From NCBI GenBank assembly GCA_030749725.1, contig JASMJM010000027.1:1-35255 (forward strand): a stretch of DNA of 35,255 nt, in the 5' to 3' direction. Every line of letters begins with the position of its first letter. Within the stretch, counting starts at the first letter, position 1. Below, in pieces: positions 17,315 to 26,007 of this stretch. Made by a program: the position numbers and the translations under genes. The stretch is from Pseudomonadales bacterium. GTDB taxonomy: Bacteria; Pseudomonadota; Gammaproteobacteria; Pseudomonadales; Azotimanducaceae. The notes beneath the pieces are model-generated. The model worked only from the letters and a program-made list of their open reading frames with translations, ran no database searches and had not been told where the DNA came from.

Positions 17315-18328
17315 TCAAAAGCGCCTGTTGATATTCCAGCTGACCTCTCGAGAATGACTGTCTACCTTGTCCACCACGTCCAATATGAGTGCAAAGAGGG
17401 CCATTCTGATCAGCACGCCGTTGTCTGTCTGCCTGAAAATGGCGAGGTTCGGGTTCTCATTCAGATCGTTATCCAGTTCGCCGGCGTCACCGCGGGAGTC
17501 TCTTGGCAGGGGATGCATGATCACCGTGTTGGGCTCGCAGAATTCCGTATAGATGGTCTGATTCATCCGGAACAGCCCGCGGTAACGATCCGCCTCTTCC
17601 TGACTTGGAAAACGCTCCTCCTGGGTGCGGGTGAGGTAGAGGATATCGGCGTGACCGATGCTGGATTCCAATTGATCAGAGATAGTTACCTCATGACCCC
17701 GCTGCTGCATCTCCTGCACGTAGTTTTCCGGCAGTTGCAGTTCCGGAGGCGATATCAGCGTAAAGTGAATATCCTCATACAGTGTCAGCAATTTGCACAG
17801 GGAATGTACCGCTCGACCGTATCTGAGATCACCGACCAGGGCGATACGCAATCGGTCTATCCCCTTACTCCGGCCCATCAACTCCTTTCTGATGGTATAG
17901 AGATCCAACAGCGCCTGGCTGGGATGTTCGTTGGCGCCATCCCCACCATTGACAACCGGCACTCGGCTGGCTTCGGCAAATTCCGCCACTGAGCCGGCCA
18001 GTTCGTGGCGCATGACGATGATGTCGCTGTAGCCGCTGAGTACGCGGGCAGTGTCGTAGAACGATTCCCCTTTGGCGATGGCTGATGCCTTGATCTCCGA
18101 CGTCTCCCTTACCTCGCCGCCCAGTAGATTGAAGGCGCAGCCAAAACTGACACGGGTTCGGGTACTCGGTTCAAAGAACATGTTGCCAAGGATAGCTCCT
18201 TCCAGCACTCGGGTTACTCTGCGTCGATGGGCATAAGGTTCCATGCGGTCTGCAACGGAGAAAACCGAGTCAATATCGACACGTTCGAACTGCGTGACCG
18301 ACAGGATATGGCTGGCTACAAAATCCAT
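17315..18328 (-). CDS. pyrB: Aspartate carbamoyltransferase catalytic chain
   Basis: The protein is 337 residues. The carbamoyl-phosphate loop is [13 protein letters not shown] (about 51-63), [23 protein letters not shown] gives the 80s-loop Ser/Lys region, [20 protein letters not shown] (about 127-146) is the second carbamoyl-phosphate contact, and [10 protein letters not shown] (about 273) is the domain-closing loop. It joins carbamoyl phosphate and aspartate, the committed step of pyrimidine synthesis. At about 337 residues with an MDF start it resembles the longer bacterial form found in Vibrio/Shewanella relatives rather than E. coli PyrB. No regulatory chain pyrI and no pyrC are adjacent. 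It is first in the minus-strand run, with ivd 26 nt downstream. Confidence 0.95.
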   Translation of the reverse strand: MDFVASHILSVTQFERVDIDSVFSVADRMEPYAHRRRVTRVLEGAILGNMFFEPSTRTRVSFGCAFNLLGGEVRETSEIKASAIAKGESFYDTARVLSGYSDIIVMRHELAGSVAEFAEASRVPVVNGGDGANEHPSQALLDLYTIRKELMGRSKGIDRLRIALVGDLRYGRAVHSLCKLLTLYEDIHFTLISPPELQLPENYVQEMQQRGHEVTISDQLESSIGHADILYLTRTQEERFPSQEEADRYRGLFRMNQTIYTEFCEPNTVIMHPLPRDSRGDAGELDNDLNENPNLAIFRQTDNGVLIRMALFALILDVVDKVDSHSREVSWNINRRF

Positions 18329-18728
18329 GGTCTATTCCTCAGTGAATAGAGAAGCGGCGCCGATATTATCCTCCCATGGCGGTTCTTAGAACAGGATAAA
18401 CGGAAGTACGCGCAAGAGGATTTCATGCCCGTTGTGTGTATAGCGATCGCCTGTCTGCCGCGCTAATGTAGATGGCCTCGACGTCAAACTTGGTCAGCTT
18501 CTGATCTGAAGTCAGTGTATAATCCCACCTTCGCAGTTCTCCTCGCCGAGATCGGTTTGAATAGCGTTGAAATTGATCTGTCGCAGTGGAAACAGGGCAT
18601 CCCATCAGCTTGCTGGCCTTGGAATCCAATACAATTAAGTTCCTTAAAAACAATAGATTAAGGTTGTAGTTTAAAGTATATTACCAGCTAGGAAAGACAC
18701 TCCCGCAAAGGATGGAAAGTTACCTACC
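18329..18728. other. Divergent intergenic region between pyrB and the gsp operon
   Basis: 400 bases. The half next to gspE is AT-rich (about 18630-18690) with a TATATT at 18677-18682 that could be a -10 box, but no matching -35 lies at 16-18 bp. A 76-codon minus-strand frame at 18423-18653 has no recognisable motif and I do not call it. No gspC or gspD remnant is seen. Confidence 0.45.
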
Positions 18729-20213
18729 TTGAAAATCTCCCCAACCCGCTTGCCATTCTCATTTGCCAGACGATACGGGATTCTATTGCTGCCTTTGGAG
18801 CAGGAATCAGAACAACGTTCTGTCATCTACAAGAACGGTCTGAGCCCGACCGCATTGGCCGAGGTGCGGCGCTTTGTTGGACGCGCATTTGACTGCGTTG
18901 AAGTGAATGAGGAAACCTTCGATTCTCGCCTGGCGCACACCTACCAGAACGATTCCGATGAAGCCACGCAGATGATCGAAGAACTGGGCGAGGAGTTGGA
19001 TCTGGCCAGCTTGGCGGAATCGATTACGGAGACGGAAGATCTGTTGGCGCAGGAAGACGCTGCACCAATTCACAGATTGAGGAACAGCCTGCTGACCGAA
19101 GCGGTCAAGGTGGATGCCTCCGATATCCATATAGAAACCTATGAAACAAGGCTGGTGGTGCGGTTCAGAGTGGATGGCGTGTTGCGGGAGGTGTTCAGAC
19201 CCAGACGGGCGCTGGCGCCTCTGCTGGTATCCAGTATCAAAGTGATGGCGAAGCTGGACATAGCCGAGAAGCGCCTTCCTCAGGGCGGGCGAACCGCCTT
19301 CAGGATTGCCGGTAAGGAGGTGGACGTGCGTGTATCCACCATCCCGGCGAGCTACGGCGAGAGGGTGGTGATGCGCCTCCTCGATAAGCAGGAGGGTCGG
19401 CGCGACCTGGCCAACCTGGGTATGAATCCACGTGGTTTGAAGACCATGGAGGACTTGATCAAGAAACCACACGGCGTAATCCTGGTTACCGGCCCCACCG
19501 GTTCCGGTAAATCCACCACCCTGTACGCCTGTGTCGACACGCTCAACGATCGGACTCGTAACATACTCACTGTGGAAGATCCGATCGAGTATGACGTTGA
19601 AGGCGTGGGCCAGATCCCGGTTAACACCAAGGCGGATATGACCTTCGCCAAGGGTCTGAGAGAGATTCTGAGACAGGATCCGGACATTGTCATGGTGGGT
19701 GAAATCCGTGATCCTGAAACCGCTGAGATAGCAGTCCAGGCGAGTCTGACCGGGCATCTGGTGCTGTCGACCATCCATACCAATACGGCGCTGGGATCCA
19801 TAACCCGGCTCGCCAATATGGGTGTGCAGCCCTATCTGCTATCCACCAGCATCGTCGGTCTGGTGGCGCAACGGCTGGTACGCGTTCTCTGCCTGGAATG
19901 CCGGCAAGCTTATCAAGCGGATGACTATGAATGTGAATTTCTCAACGTGGATGCCGAGCAGCCACCGACCCTCTACCGGGCAACCGGCTGTGAGAAGTGC
20001 GTCAACGAGGGATACAAGGGGAGGGTGGGTATCTACGAAGTGATATCGGTGGATGACCAACTCAGGCAGATGATTCACAGCGGGGCATCGGAACTGGATC
20101 TGGAGAAGTACGCACATTCCAAGTTCCAGAATATCAGGGACGATGGGCGCAGCAAGATTCTTGAAGGGACAACGTCGGTGGACGAAGTACTGCGCAGAAT
20201 CATGGAGGATTGA
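18729..20213 (+). CDS. gspE: Type II secretion system ATPase GspE
   Basis: The protein is 494 residues. The N1/N2 domain (about 1-115) is followed by the GspE-type linker and the AAA-like secretion ATPase core. The Walker A is GPTGSGKST (255-263), the Asp box is LTVEDPIEYDVEGVGQ (about 280-295), and the Walker B segment is REILRQDPDIVMVGEIRD (311-328). STIHTNTALGSI is the His box. A zinc-binding tetracysteine (Cys388, 391, 421, 424) is present as in T2SS GspE. It powers pseudopilus assembly at the cytoplasmic face, held to the membrane by GspL. The only workable start is the TTG at 18729-18731 after GGAAAG. It opens the operon; gspC and gspD are absent upstream. Confidence 0.97.
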   Translation: MKISPTRLPFSFARRYGILLLPLEQESEQRSVIYKNGLSPTALAEVRRFVGRAFDCVEVNEETFDSRLAHTYQNDSDEATQMIEELGEELDLASLAESITETEDLLAQEDAAPIHRLRNSLLTEAVKVDASDIHIETYETRLVVRFRVDGVLREVFRPRRALAPLLVSSIKVMAKLDIAEKRLPQGGRTAFRIAGKEVDVRVSTIPASYGERVVMRLLDKQEGRRDLANLGMNPRGLKTMEDLIKKPHGVILVTGPTGSGKSTTLYACVDTLNDRTRNILTVEDPIEYDVEGVGQIPVNTKADMTFAKGLREILRQDPDIVMVGEIRDPETAEIAVQASLTGHLVLSTIHTNTALGSITRLANMGVQPYLLSTSIVGLVAQRLVRVLCLECRQAYQADDYECEFLNVDAEQPPTLYRATGCEKCVNEGYKGRVGIYEVISVDDQLRQMIHSGASELDLEKYAHSKFQNIRDDGRSKILEGTTSVDEVLRRIMED

Positions 20214-20215
20214 CC

Positions 20216-21433
20216 TTGGCGGCCTTCGAGTATGTAGCGCTCAATGAGCGAGGCAGAGAGGAAAAAGGCGTCCTTGAAGCGGACGGTATGCGACAGGTGC
20301 GTCAACTGCTGCGTGATCGGGGCCTCGCGCCCCTGTCAGTTTCCACTGCCGTCGAAGCCAAGGAATCAACCACAAACCTGCGTAGCTGGTTCAGGCCGTC
20401 CCTCGGCGTCAAAGATCGCGCCTTGATCACCCGCCAGATGGCTACTCTGATCGCTGCCGCGCTGCCTGTGGAAGAAGCGTTGCTGGCGGTTTCACAGCAA
20501 ACCGAGAAGCGTGCCCTGCAAAGCATGTTGCTGGCGATTCGTTCCAAGGTAATGGAGGGATTTTCTCTGACAGACAGCCTGGCCGATTATCCCCGGGCAT
20601 TTCCGAACCTTTACCGGGCGACGATCGCTGCCGGTGAAGCAACCGGACATCTGGATCTCATTCTGAATCGTTTGGCCGACTTTACCGAGTCACAACACCT
20701 GGCCAGACAGAAGATACAACAGGCGATGGTCTACCCGATCATCCTGTTTGTTCTGACCATAGTGATCCTGGCAGGTTTGTTGGGCTATGTAGTTCCGGAT
20801 ATCGTAAAGGTATTCAGAGATTCGGAGCAGGAATTACCCCGCCTGACGTCCGGTCTGATCGCCGTCAGCGATTTTCTGCAGGACAATGGCCTGGTGATCT
20901 TCATCCTGGTCGTTGTAACGGTTGTGGCGATCAGACAGTTGCTTACCATTGAGAGTATTCGTCGGTCCTACGACCGGCGCCTTCTGCACGTGCCGCTGGT
21001 AGCCAAGATGAGCCGGGGATTCAACACCGCGCAGTTTGCCAGTACCCTCAGCATTCTCAACAGCAGTGGCGTGCCCCTGGTTGATGCAATGCGAATATCC
21101 GGCCAGGTATTGTCCAATTCCTGGCTGCGGGAGAAAGTGACTGAAGCGACCGTAAAGGTAAGTGAAGGAACCAGTCTGAAAGTCGCCCTGGAACAAAGCG
21201 GCTACTTTCCGCCGATGATGTTGCACATGATCGCCAGCGGCGAGGCCAGTGGCGAACTCGATGATATGCTGACCCGTACTGCCGACCATATGCAACAGGA
21301 TGTAGAGGCCCTGACAGGAATCTTGCTGAGTTTGTTCGGTCCAATGATGTTATTGATCATGGGTGGAGCGGTATTCATCATCGTCATGGCGATTCTGTTA
21401 CCCATCATGAATCTCAATCAACTGGTCATGTGA
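20216..21433 (+). CDS. gspF: Type II secretion inner-membrane platform protein GspF
   Basis: The protein is 405 residues. It starts at the TTG at 20216-20218 (MAAFEYVALNERGREEKG, the usual GspF opening), 6 nt after GGAGGA; a TTG at 20210 is a weaker option. Two copies of the GspF cytoplasmic domain (about 65-190 and 265-395) each precede membrane segments: about 165-190 (YPIILFVLTIVILAGLLGYVV), about 215-235 (LVIFILVVVTVVAI) and a C-terminal one (MMLLIMGGAVFIIVMAIL). GEATGHLD and GEASGELDDML are the paired family motifs. It is the polytopic platform on which GspE acts. Its start region overlaps the gspE stop or lies within 3 nt of it. Confidence 0.96.
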   Translation: MAAFEYVALNERGREEKGVLEADGMRQVRQLLRDRGLAPLSVSTAVEAKESTTNLRSWFRPSLGVKDRALITRQMATLIAAALPVEEALLAVSQQTEKRALQSMLLAIRSKVMEGFSLTDSLADYPRAFPNLYRATIAAGEATGHLDLILNRLADFTESQHLARQKIQQAMVYPIILFVLTIVILAGLLGYVVPDIVKVFRDSEQELPRLTSGLIAVSDFLQDNGLVIFILVVVTVVAIRQLLTIESIRRSYDRRLLHVPLVAKMSRGFNTAQFASTLSILNSSGVPLVDAMRISGQVLSNSWLREKVTEATVKVSEGTSLKVALEQSGYFPPMMLHMIASGEASGELDDMLTRTADHMQQDVEALTGILLSLFGPMMLLIMGGAVFIIVMAILLPIMNLNQLVM

Positions 21434-21459
21434 TGCTGGTTTTGCCAGGGAGCAGTAAG

Positions 21460-21639
21460 AGTATGAATCGAGCTAACCCATCATGGGGCCTGAGCGGCTT
21501 CACATTGATTGAAGTTAAGAGTATCAATCGAGCTAACTTATCATGGGGTCCAAGTGGCTTCACCTTGATTGAAGTTAAGAGTATCAATCGAGCTAACTTA
21601 TCATGGGGTCCACGTGGCTTCACCTTGATTGAAGTTATG
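21460..21639 (+). repeat. 60-bp in-frame tandem triplication of the gspG prepilin signal
   Basis: Three direct copies: 21460-21519, 21520-21579 and 21580-21639. Each encodes 20 residues of the form S-[MI]-N-R-A-N-x-S-W-G-x-x-G-F-T-L-I-E-V-[KM]. Copies 2 and 3 differ at only two bases; copy 1 differs from them at several. The real start codon (ATG, 21463) is present only in copy 1; copies 2 and 3 have ATC there. Confidence 0.97.
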
Positions 21640-22017
21640 GTGGTGATCGTGATTCTGGGAATTCTGGGGGCACTCATCGTCCCCACCATTATCACTCGTC
21701 CGGATGAAGCGAGAGTGGATGCTGCCAAGATCAGTATCAGGCGGATCGAAACCGCCCTGCAGATGTATAAGCTGGATAATAAAACCTATCCAAGCACCGA
21801 CCAGGGACTGAGTGCCCTAGTCAGTCCACCTGCTGGCTATCCGGAAGCAGAAAACTGGAATCCGGATGGTTACCTGGCAAAGATCCCCACGGACCCATGG
21901 GATGAACCCTATCTGTACTTCAGTGACGAACGTACGATTGAAGTGTATACCTTCGGCGCTGATAAAAAGGAAGGTGGTGAGGAGTTCAATGCCGATATCC
22001 GCCTATCCGAGCTATAG
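21463..22017 (+). CDS. gspG: Type II secretion major pseudopilin GspG with triplicated prepilin leader
   Basis: The protein is 184 residues from ATG 21463 (AGGGAG 10 nt upstream); earlier GTG/ATG at 21430/21433 are possible but lack a ribosome site. The mature part is standard: FTLIEVMVVIVILGILGALI, then the GspG core (KTYPSTDQGLSALVSPP, KIPTDPWDEPY, GADKKEGGEEFNADI). The start is not: the leader plus cleavage motif (NRAN.SWG..GFTLIEV) occurs three times in tandem, with Gly-Phe at 12-13, 32-33 and 52-53. Only the third is followed by the hydrophobic helix. The leader before that site is 52 residues, against about 12 if a single copy had remained. A TTG at 21565 could give an 18-residue leader by internal initiation. 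Prepilin peptidase should cut at the third site, leaving 132 residues. The function is otherwise ordinary. Confidence 0.94.
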   Translation: MNRANPSWGLSGFTLIEVKSINRANLSWGPSGFTLIEVKSINRANLSWGPRGFTLIEVMVVIVILGILGALIVPTIITRPDEARVDAAKISIRRIETALQMYKLDNKTYPSTDQGLSALVSPPAGYPEAENWNPDGYLAKIPTDPWDEPYLYFSDERTIEVYTFGADKKEGGEEFNADIRLSEL

Positions 22018-22056
22018 CCGCTGCAGCCACCATCATCTCAACAGCCGGTTGCCACA

Positions 22057-22575
22057 TTGAAAGCACGACAAGCCGATGGATTCAATTCTACCGGATTTAC
22101 GCTGGTGGAAATCCTGATTGTCATGTTGATCGTCAGTATCATGATGGCGGTCGTTGTGATTTCTGTTCCCGGCAGTATCGAGACCGATACGCAGAAGACA
22201 GAAGCGGAGCGAATTAGGACGATTTTGCAGATGGCAAGCGATGAGGCGATCATCAGTGGTCTCGAAATCGGCTTCAATCCCGTCGAGCGACAGTACGCTT
22301 TCTTTCAGTTTGATGATGTAGCATTGAAGTGGTTGCCACTGCATGACAAACCCTTTGAGGACTACGTCCTGCCGGTTGGACTGACGCTGCAACTATACCT
22401 GGAAGGAAGTGAAATGGAATTGGGGGAACCATTGACCGCACCACCTGTCCTGATTCTATCCAGTGGTGAGGTCACCCCGTTTCAGCTGTATGTAAAGATG
22501 CATGACGATGAGATTCCGAGCCTGGTTGTTTCTACTGACGGCTTCACCGAGTTTCAGCTCAGCGAAGAGCAGTAG
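22057..22575 (+). CDS. gspH: Type II secretion minor pseudopilin GspH
   Basis: The protein is 172 residues with the prepilin signature TGFTLVEILIVMLIVSIMMAVVVIS (cleavage after Gly at about 13, Glu at +5). A GspH-type globular domain follows, ending LVVSTDGFTEFQLSEEQ. The start is a TTG (22057-22059) with a weak ribosome site, 39 nt after gspG. It sits between GspG and GspI in the usual operon order. It is expected to join the pseudopilus in the periplasm. The globular part is weakly conserved, so naming relies on the signal and gene order. Confidence 0.9.
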   Translation: MKARQADGFNSTGFTLVEILIVMLIVSIMMAVVVISVPGSIETDTQKTEAERIRTILQMASDEAIISGLEIGFNPVERQYAFFQFDDVALKWLPLHDKPFEDYVLPVGLTLQLYLEGSEMELGEPLTAPPVLILSSGEVTPFQLYVKMHDDEIPSLVVSTDGFTEFQLSEEQ

Positions 22576-22577
22576 CT

Positions 22578-22997
22578 ATGACGATCATGCGCGCACCTCG
22601 ACACGTTTCGGCTGCAATTCCAACCGGATTTACCCTGATAGAAATACTGATCGCGCTTGCCGTATTTGCAGTAGTCTCCACTGCCTTGATTACCAACGCG
22701 ACCCAACATGTCAGTCAAACAGGATTATTGCGAGATAAGACCATCGCCCACTGGATTGCCCTCAATGAATTGAGTCAGATCAAGTCCAATATTCGTCTGG
22801 AAGAGAACTACCCGCAGACAGGGACTACGCAATCAGAAATCAACATGTTGTTTACGGACTGGCTGGTAGAGGTGGAGGTTTCCGCTACTGAGAATGATAA
22901 CGTACGTCGTATCACCGTGGACGTATTTAGGGATGAATTCGATAGAGATGAGGACTATTCGATGTTCACCCTAGTCAGTTTTGTTGGGAAATACTGA
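22578..22997 (+). CDS. gspI: Type II secretion minor pseudopilin GspI
   Basis: The protein is 139 residues. The prepilin motif TGFTLIEILIALAVFAVVSTALI sits at about 16-38. The conserved ALNELSQIK-like helix (WIALNELSQIKSNIRL, about 55-70) is typical of GspI tip pseudopilins. The N-terminus before the cleavage site is 17 residues. The start is ATG 22578, two nt after the gspH stop; an ATG at 22587 is possible. It is expected to form the pseudopilus tip complex with GspJ and GspK. The stop overlaps the gspJ start (TGATG). Confidence 0.94.
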   Translation: MTIMRAPRHVSAAIPTGFTLIEILIALAVFAVVSTALITNATQHVSQTGLLRDKTIAHWIALNELSQIKSNIRLEENYPQTGTTQSEINMLFTDWLVEVEVSATENDNVRRITVDVFRDEFDRDEDYSMFTLVSFVGKY

Positions 22998-23722
22998 TGA
23001 GGAGCCCCGGATTCACCCTGTTGGAAGTGCTGGTGGCAATCTCGATTTTTGCATTGATTGGCTTGGGAACGAATCAGGTTTTGCGCACGATAATCAATGC
23101 GAGGGACGTTACCGAAGCTCGAACTGAGCAGTTTATCAGGCTGCAGCGTGCACTGGTCGTCATCGAACGGGATCTCACCCAGTTAACCAACAGACCCATT
23201 CGGGATGAACTGGGTGATCCGGCACATGCTCTGCTGATTGGCAGCGATCTCTATGACCTCGAGTTCACTCGCCTCGGGTGGCGGAATCCAATCGATGCGA
23301 TGAGAAGCAATGTGCAGCGAGTGGCCTACCAACTTCTCGAAGGGGAACTGTTGCGGCACTATTGGTTGGTCCTCGATCGGGCGGAAGATAGTCTGCCTGT
23401 GACGCAAAAGATACTCACTGATGTTGAAGACTTTCGCATCACTGCGCTGTCTGCCAACGGGGAAACTACCTATCAATGGCCGCTCGATAATGACAAACCC
23501 GGTCTGGAACTGCCGACCTCTCTGGAAATGTTCTTCAGCATGGAAGGGATTGGGGAAATCAGAAAAGCTGTCAATCTGGTAGCCGTGCCAAAACTGACCA
23601 CTGGCCATGGAGATGAACCCGATGGCCAGGGCGGCGAAGGCGATGGGAGTGTTGAGGGAGACGAAGACGAGGAAGACGAAGAGGAAGACGAGGACGATGA
23701 AGACGAGGACGAGGATGACTGA
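22997..23722 (+). CDS. gspJ: Type II secretion minor pseudopilin GspJ with acidic C-terminal tail
   Basis: The protein is 241 residues. A very short leader (MRSPG) precedes FTLLEVLVAISIFALIGLG. The GspJ core follows (RLQRALVVIERDLTQL, GWRNP, VQRVAYQLLEGELLRHYW) to about residue 205. After VPKLTTG it ends in a Gly-rich linker and a run of about 22 residues made almost only of Asp and Glu. The tail is not part of usual GspJ. It could bind calcium, which stabilises several pseudopilins, or simply be a slippage-prone purine tract (23660-23719). It overlaps gspI by one nt and gspK by eight. Confidence 0.93.
   Translation: MRSPGFTLLEVLVAISIFALIGLGTNQVLRTIINARDVTEARTEQFIRLQRALVVIERDLTQLTNRPIRDELGDPAHALLIGSDLYDLEFTRLGWRNPIDAMRSNVQRVAYQLLEGELLRHYWLVLDRAEDSLPVTQKILTDVEDFRITALSANGETTYQWPLDNDKPGLELPTSLEMFFSMEGIGEIRKAVNLVAVPKLTTGHGDEPDGQGGEGDGSVEGDEDEEDEEEDEDDEDEDEDD
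23661..23720 (+). repeat. Purine-rich GAC/GAG/GAA low-complexity tract
   Basis: About 60 bases of GAN codons encode the Asp/Glu tail of GspJ and overlap the start of gspK. The coding strand is almost free of pyrimidines except at third positions. This kind of tract is prone to copy-number slippage. Confidence 0.85.
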
Positions 23723-24725
23723 TCGACCTGACCGGGCAGCGCTGTGGTCACGTCGAGGTGAAGGGGGAGTGGCCCTGGTTGCGGTGCTGCTGGTAGTGGC
23801 GATCGCTACCGTGCTGTCGGTTTCAATGATCACCAAACAGAATCTGGCAGCCCACAAGACCCTGAACCACCTGGAACAGAGTCAGGCTTTTCAGTATGCC
23901 CTCGGAGGAGAGGAACTGGCACGCCAGATACTGCACGATGATTTTGAAGGCGAGAACAAGACAGATCACATGGCCGAAAGCTGGGCTGTACCGATCGCCC
24001 CGTTCGAATTTGAACAGGGCGAGGTCGAGATTCAGATTACCGACCTGCAGAGCCTCTTCAATCTCAACAGTCTGGCCGCGACCGGCAAACGCGGCAACAC
24101 CAATCGAGTTCGATTCAGAGCGCTGCTGGCGGAACTGGCGATCGATTCGTTTATCACCGACCTGGTTACTGACTGGATCGATGGGGATCAGTCCACCAGC
24201 CAACTGGGAGCGGAGGATTATGACTATCTTGCCTTGGACCCCCCCTACCGAACGGGAACCGGCATGATGGCTGACGCAACTGAATTGCGCCTTCTTCTGG
24301 ATATGGATGAGGAGGACTATCGGAATCTGCTATCCTATGTGGTGGTACTTCCCGACAGATTGGCGCCGATCAACATCAACACGGCTCCTGCCATCATGCT
24401 GCAATCGATCGCAACCGATCTCAGTGTCGACTCTGCACAGATTATCGTTGAGCAGCGGGATGCGGAGGAGGGGTTTGACAGTGTCGATGATTTCGTCAAC
24501 CAGCAAGGCGTTACCGGTGCAAAGGGAATCGATACAAGCGGGCTGTCAGTGACCAGTCAGTATTTCAGGGTCAGCAGCAGGGCCAGATACAATGACCGCG
24601 TGAGCAAACTAACCAGTATCATCCAACGAGATCCATTCGATGGGCAGATGCGGGTCCTATCCCGAGATCTGGGGCAAAGATTTGTCAGCCGTGTGATCGC
24701 GGATAGTGAAGAGCAGGGACCATAG
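23715..24725 (+). CDS. gspK: Type II secretion minor pseudopilin GspK
   Basis: The protein is 336 residues from ATG 23715. Upstream codons in this frame are a basic shadow of the gspJ tail and are not used. The prepilin-like start RRGEGGVALVAVLLVVAIATVLS lacks Glu at +5, as is typical of GspK, the tip subunit. A large periplasmic domain follows: QAFQYALGGEELARQIL (about 55-71), DLQSLFNLNSL, WIDGD and the repeated helix-hairpin-helix-like part PININTAPAIML (about 216-227). It caps the pseudopilus with GspI and GspJ. It overlaps gspJ by 8 nt. Confidence 0.95.
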   Translation: MTDRPDRAALWSRRGEGGVALVAVLLVVAIATVLSVSMITKQNLAAHKTLNHLEQSQAFQYALGGEELARQILHDDFEGENKTDHMAESWAVPIAPFEFEQGEVEIQITDLQSLFNLNSLAATGKRGNTNRVRFRALLAELAIDSFITDLVTDWIDGDQSTSQLGAEDYDYLALDPPYRTGTGMMADATELRLLLDMDEEDYRNLLSYVVVLPDRLAPININTAPAIMLQSIATDLSVDSAQIIVEQRDAEEGFDSVDDFVNQQGVTGAKGIDTSGLSVTSQYFRVSSRARYNDRVSKLTSIIQRDPFDGQMRVLSRDLGQRFVSRVIADSEEQGP

Positions 24726-24740
24726 GATAGCATAAGCGAT

Positions 24741-26006
24741 ATGTCGGAAAATCTGTTTATACGCCTGACCGGGTCCGAGACCGAGGAGAAGAATCCAGTC
24801 AAGTGGATGCTGCTGGACGACGTGTCCGGTGTTGTTCGCTCTCGGGGAGACGATCTGCTGCAGGAGCTCGCCGGGATCACCACCGGGATGAATTGGTCTG
24901 GCCGGACCATCGTCTTGGTTCCCGGTGAGTGCGTGCTGTTTACCTCGGCCGCCGTTCCCTCCCGGCAACAGCGCAAGATCATGCAGGCTCTGCCCTACAT
25001 GGTTGAAGAACAGCTTGCCCAAGACGTGGAGGAGACCCATTTTGCGATCGGTGACCGAACCGGGCGCGGGCAAATATCGGTAGCGGTCGTGGCTAGGGAG
25101 CAGATGCAAAGCTGGCTCGAGTCACTGCGTGAGGCCGGTATTTCAGCGCAGGTGATGGTAACGGATTCCCTCTGTGTCCCGATGCAGAGCGAGCATCGGA
25201 ATATCCTTATCGATGCGGACAGAGCACTGATAAGAAGCGACAAGAATCTGGCCATGGCTGCGGACCGGGAATTGGTGGGAACCCTTCTATCGCTGGAGGA
25301 AGATGTAGAGGAAGGAGAGGAAAGTGAGCAGGCGATCTCGGTCCTGATCGATCCTGAAGCGGAGGAGTCTATCTCGCTGCAAGTCACGCAGTGGGAAGCA
25401 GAGTTGAATTGTCCGGTGTCGAAAGAACTGCTTGATTACTCTACTTTCGAAACGCTGTGCAGAAACTATGACAGCAGCGCAATCAATCTCCTGCAGGCAG
25501 AATTCGCAGCGCTTGAATCCAAATCCACTTCATCGACCAGTTGGAAATCCGTTGCCTGGGTCGCAGTGGGCTTTTTTGTTCTGCATATCCTGCTGTTAGC
25601 GGGCAAGGGCGCCTATCTCAGTTTTGAAGCCGATCGCTTGAAAGAGGATGCCTTGGCTCTGTACGTAGACGTGTTTCCCAACGACAAGAACATTCGCGAT
25701 ATTAGGCGCAGGTGGCAATCCCATCTAAAAGGAAATAGCGGCCCCACACAGCAGAGCGATGTTCTAACGGTATTTGGTGAAGCGGCTAAGAACATGGATG
25801 GATCACGACTGCAGTTAGACAATGTAAACTTCAATGAACAAAGAGGAGACCTGATCTTGCAGATCAGGGGCGCCTCAAGTGATCGGTTGGTGGAATATGT
25901 TCAGCGTCTGGTAAAGTTGGGAATGGCGGCGGAGGTCGGCACCATAAATCAGGAAGAAGACTCGGTGCAAGGCAGCGTCAGGATTCGTCAGGTAGGACGT
26001 AAATAA
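24741..26006 (+). CDS. gspL: Type II secretion assembly protein GspL
   Basis: The protein is 421 residues. The cytoplasmic actin-like domain at about 1-265 (VLVPGECVLFTSAAVPSRQQRKIMQALPYMVEEQLAQDVEETHFAIG is the family core) is followed by one membrane segment at about 274-294 (AVGFFVLHILLLAGKGAYL) and a periplasmic ferredoxin-like domain at about 340-421. It ties GspE to the inner membrane and pairs with GspM. A patch of about ten acidic residues near 190 (LSLEEDVEEGEESE) is notable beside the acidic tail of GspJ. The start is ATG 24741, with AGGATAG upstream. Confidence 0.94.
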   Translation: MSENLFIRLTGSETEEKNPVKWMLLDDVSGVVRSRGDDLLQELAGITTGMNWSGRTIVLVPGECVLFTSAAVPSRQQRKIMQALPYMVEEQLAQDVEETHFAIGDRTGRGQISVAVVAREQMQSWLESLREAGISAQVMVTDSLCVPMQSEHRNILIDADRALIRSDKNLAMAADRELVGTLLSLEEDVEEGEESEQAISVLIDPEAEESISLQVTQWEAELNCPVSKELLDYSTFETLCRNYDSSAINLLQAEFAALESKSTSSTSWKSVAWVAVGFFVLHILLLAGKGAYLSFEADRLKEDALALYVDVFPNDKNIRDIRRRWQSHLKGNSGPTQQSDVLTVFGEAAKNMDGSRLQLDNVNFNEQRGDLILQIRGASSDRLVEYVQRLVKLGMAAEVGTINQEEDSVQGSVRIRQVGRK

Positions 26007-26007
26007 G

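Noticed and set aside
18423-18653. 76-codon minus-strand reading frame upstream of gspE
   Set aside because: No recognisable motif, no clear ribosome site, and it lies in the expected promoter region of two divergent genes.
18807-19778. 323-codon frame antisense to gspE
   Set aside because: It is a shadow of the well-supported gspE frame, with no domain I recognise. The same applies to long antisense frames over etfD (9112-9789), etfA (11289-11963) and the methyltransferase (7132-7668).
23607-23714. N-terminal extension of GspK rich in Lys, Arg and Thr
   Set aside because: It is the shifted-frame reading of the GspJ acidic tail. ATG 23715 gives a normal GspK start.
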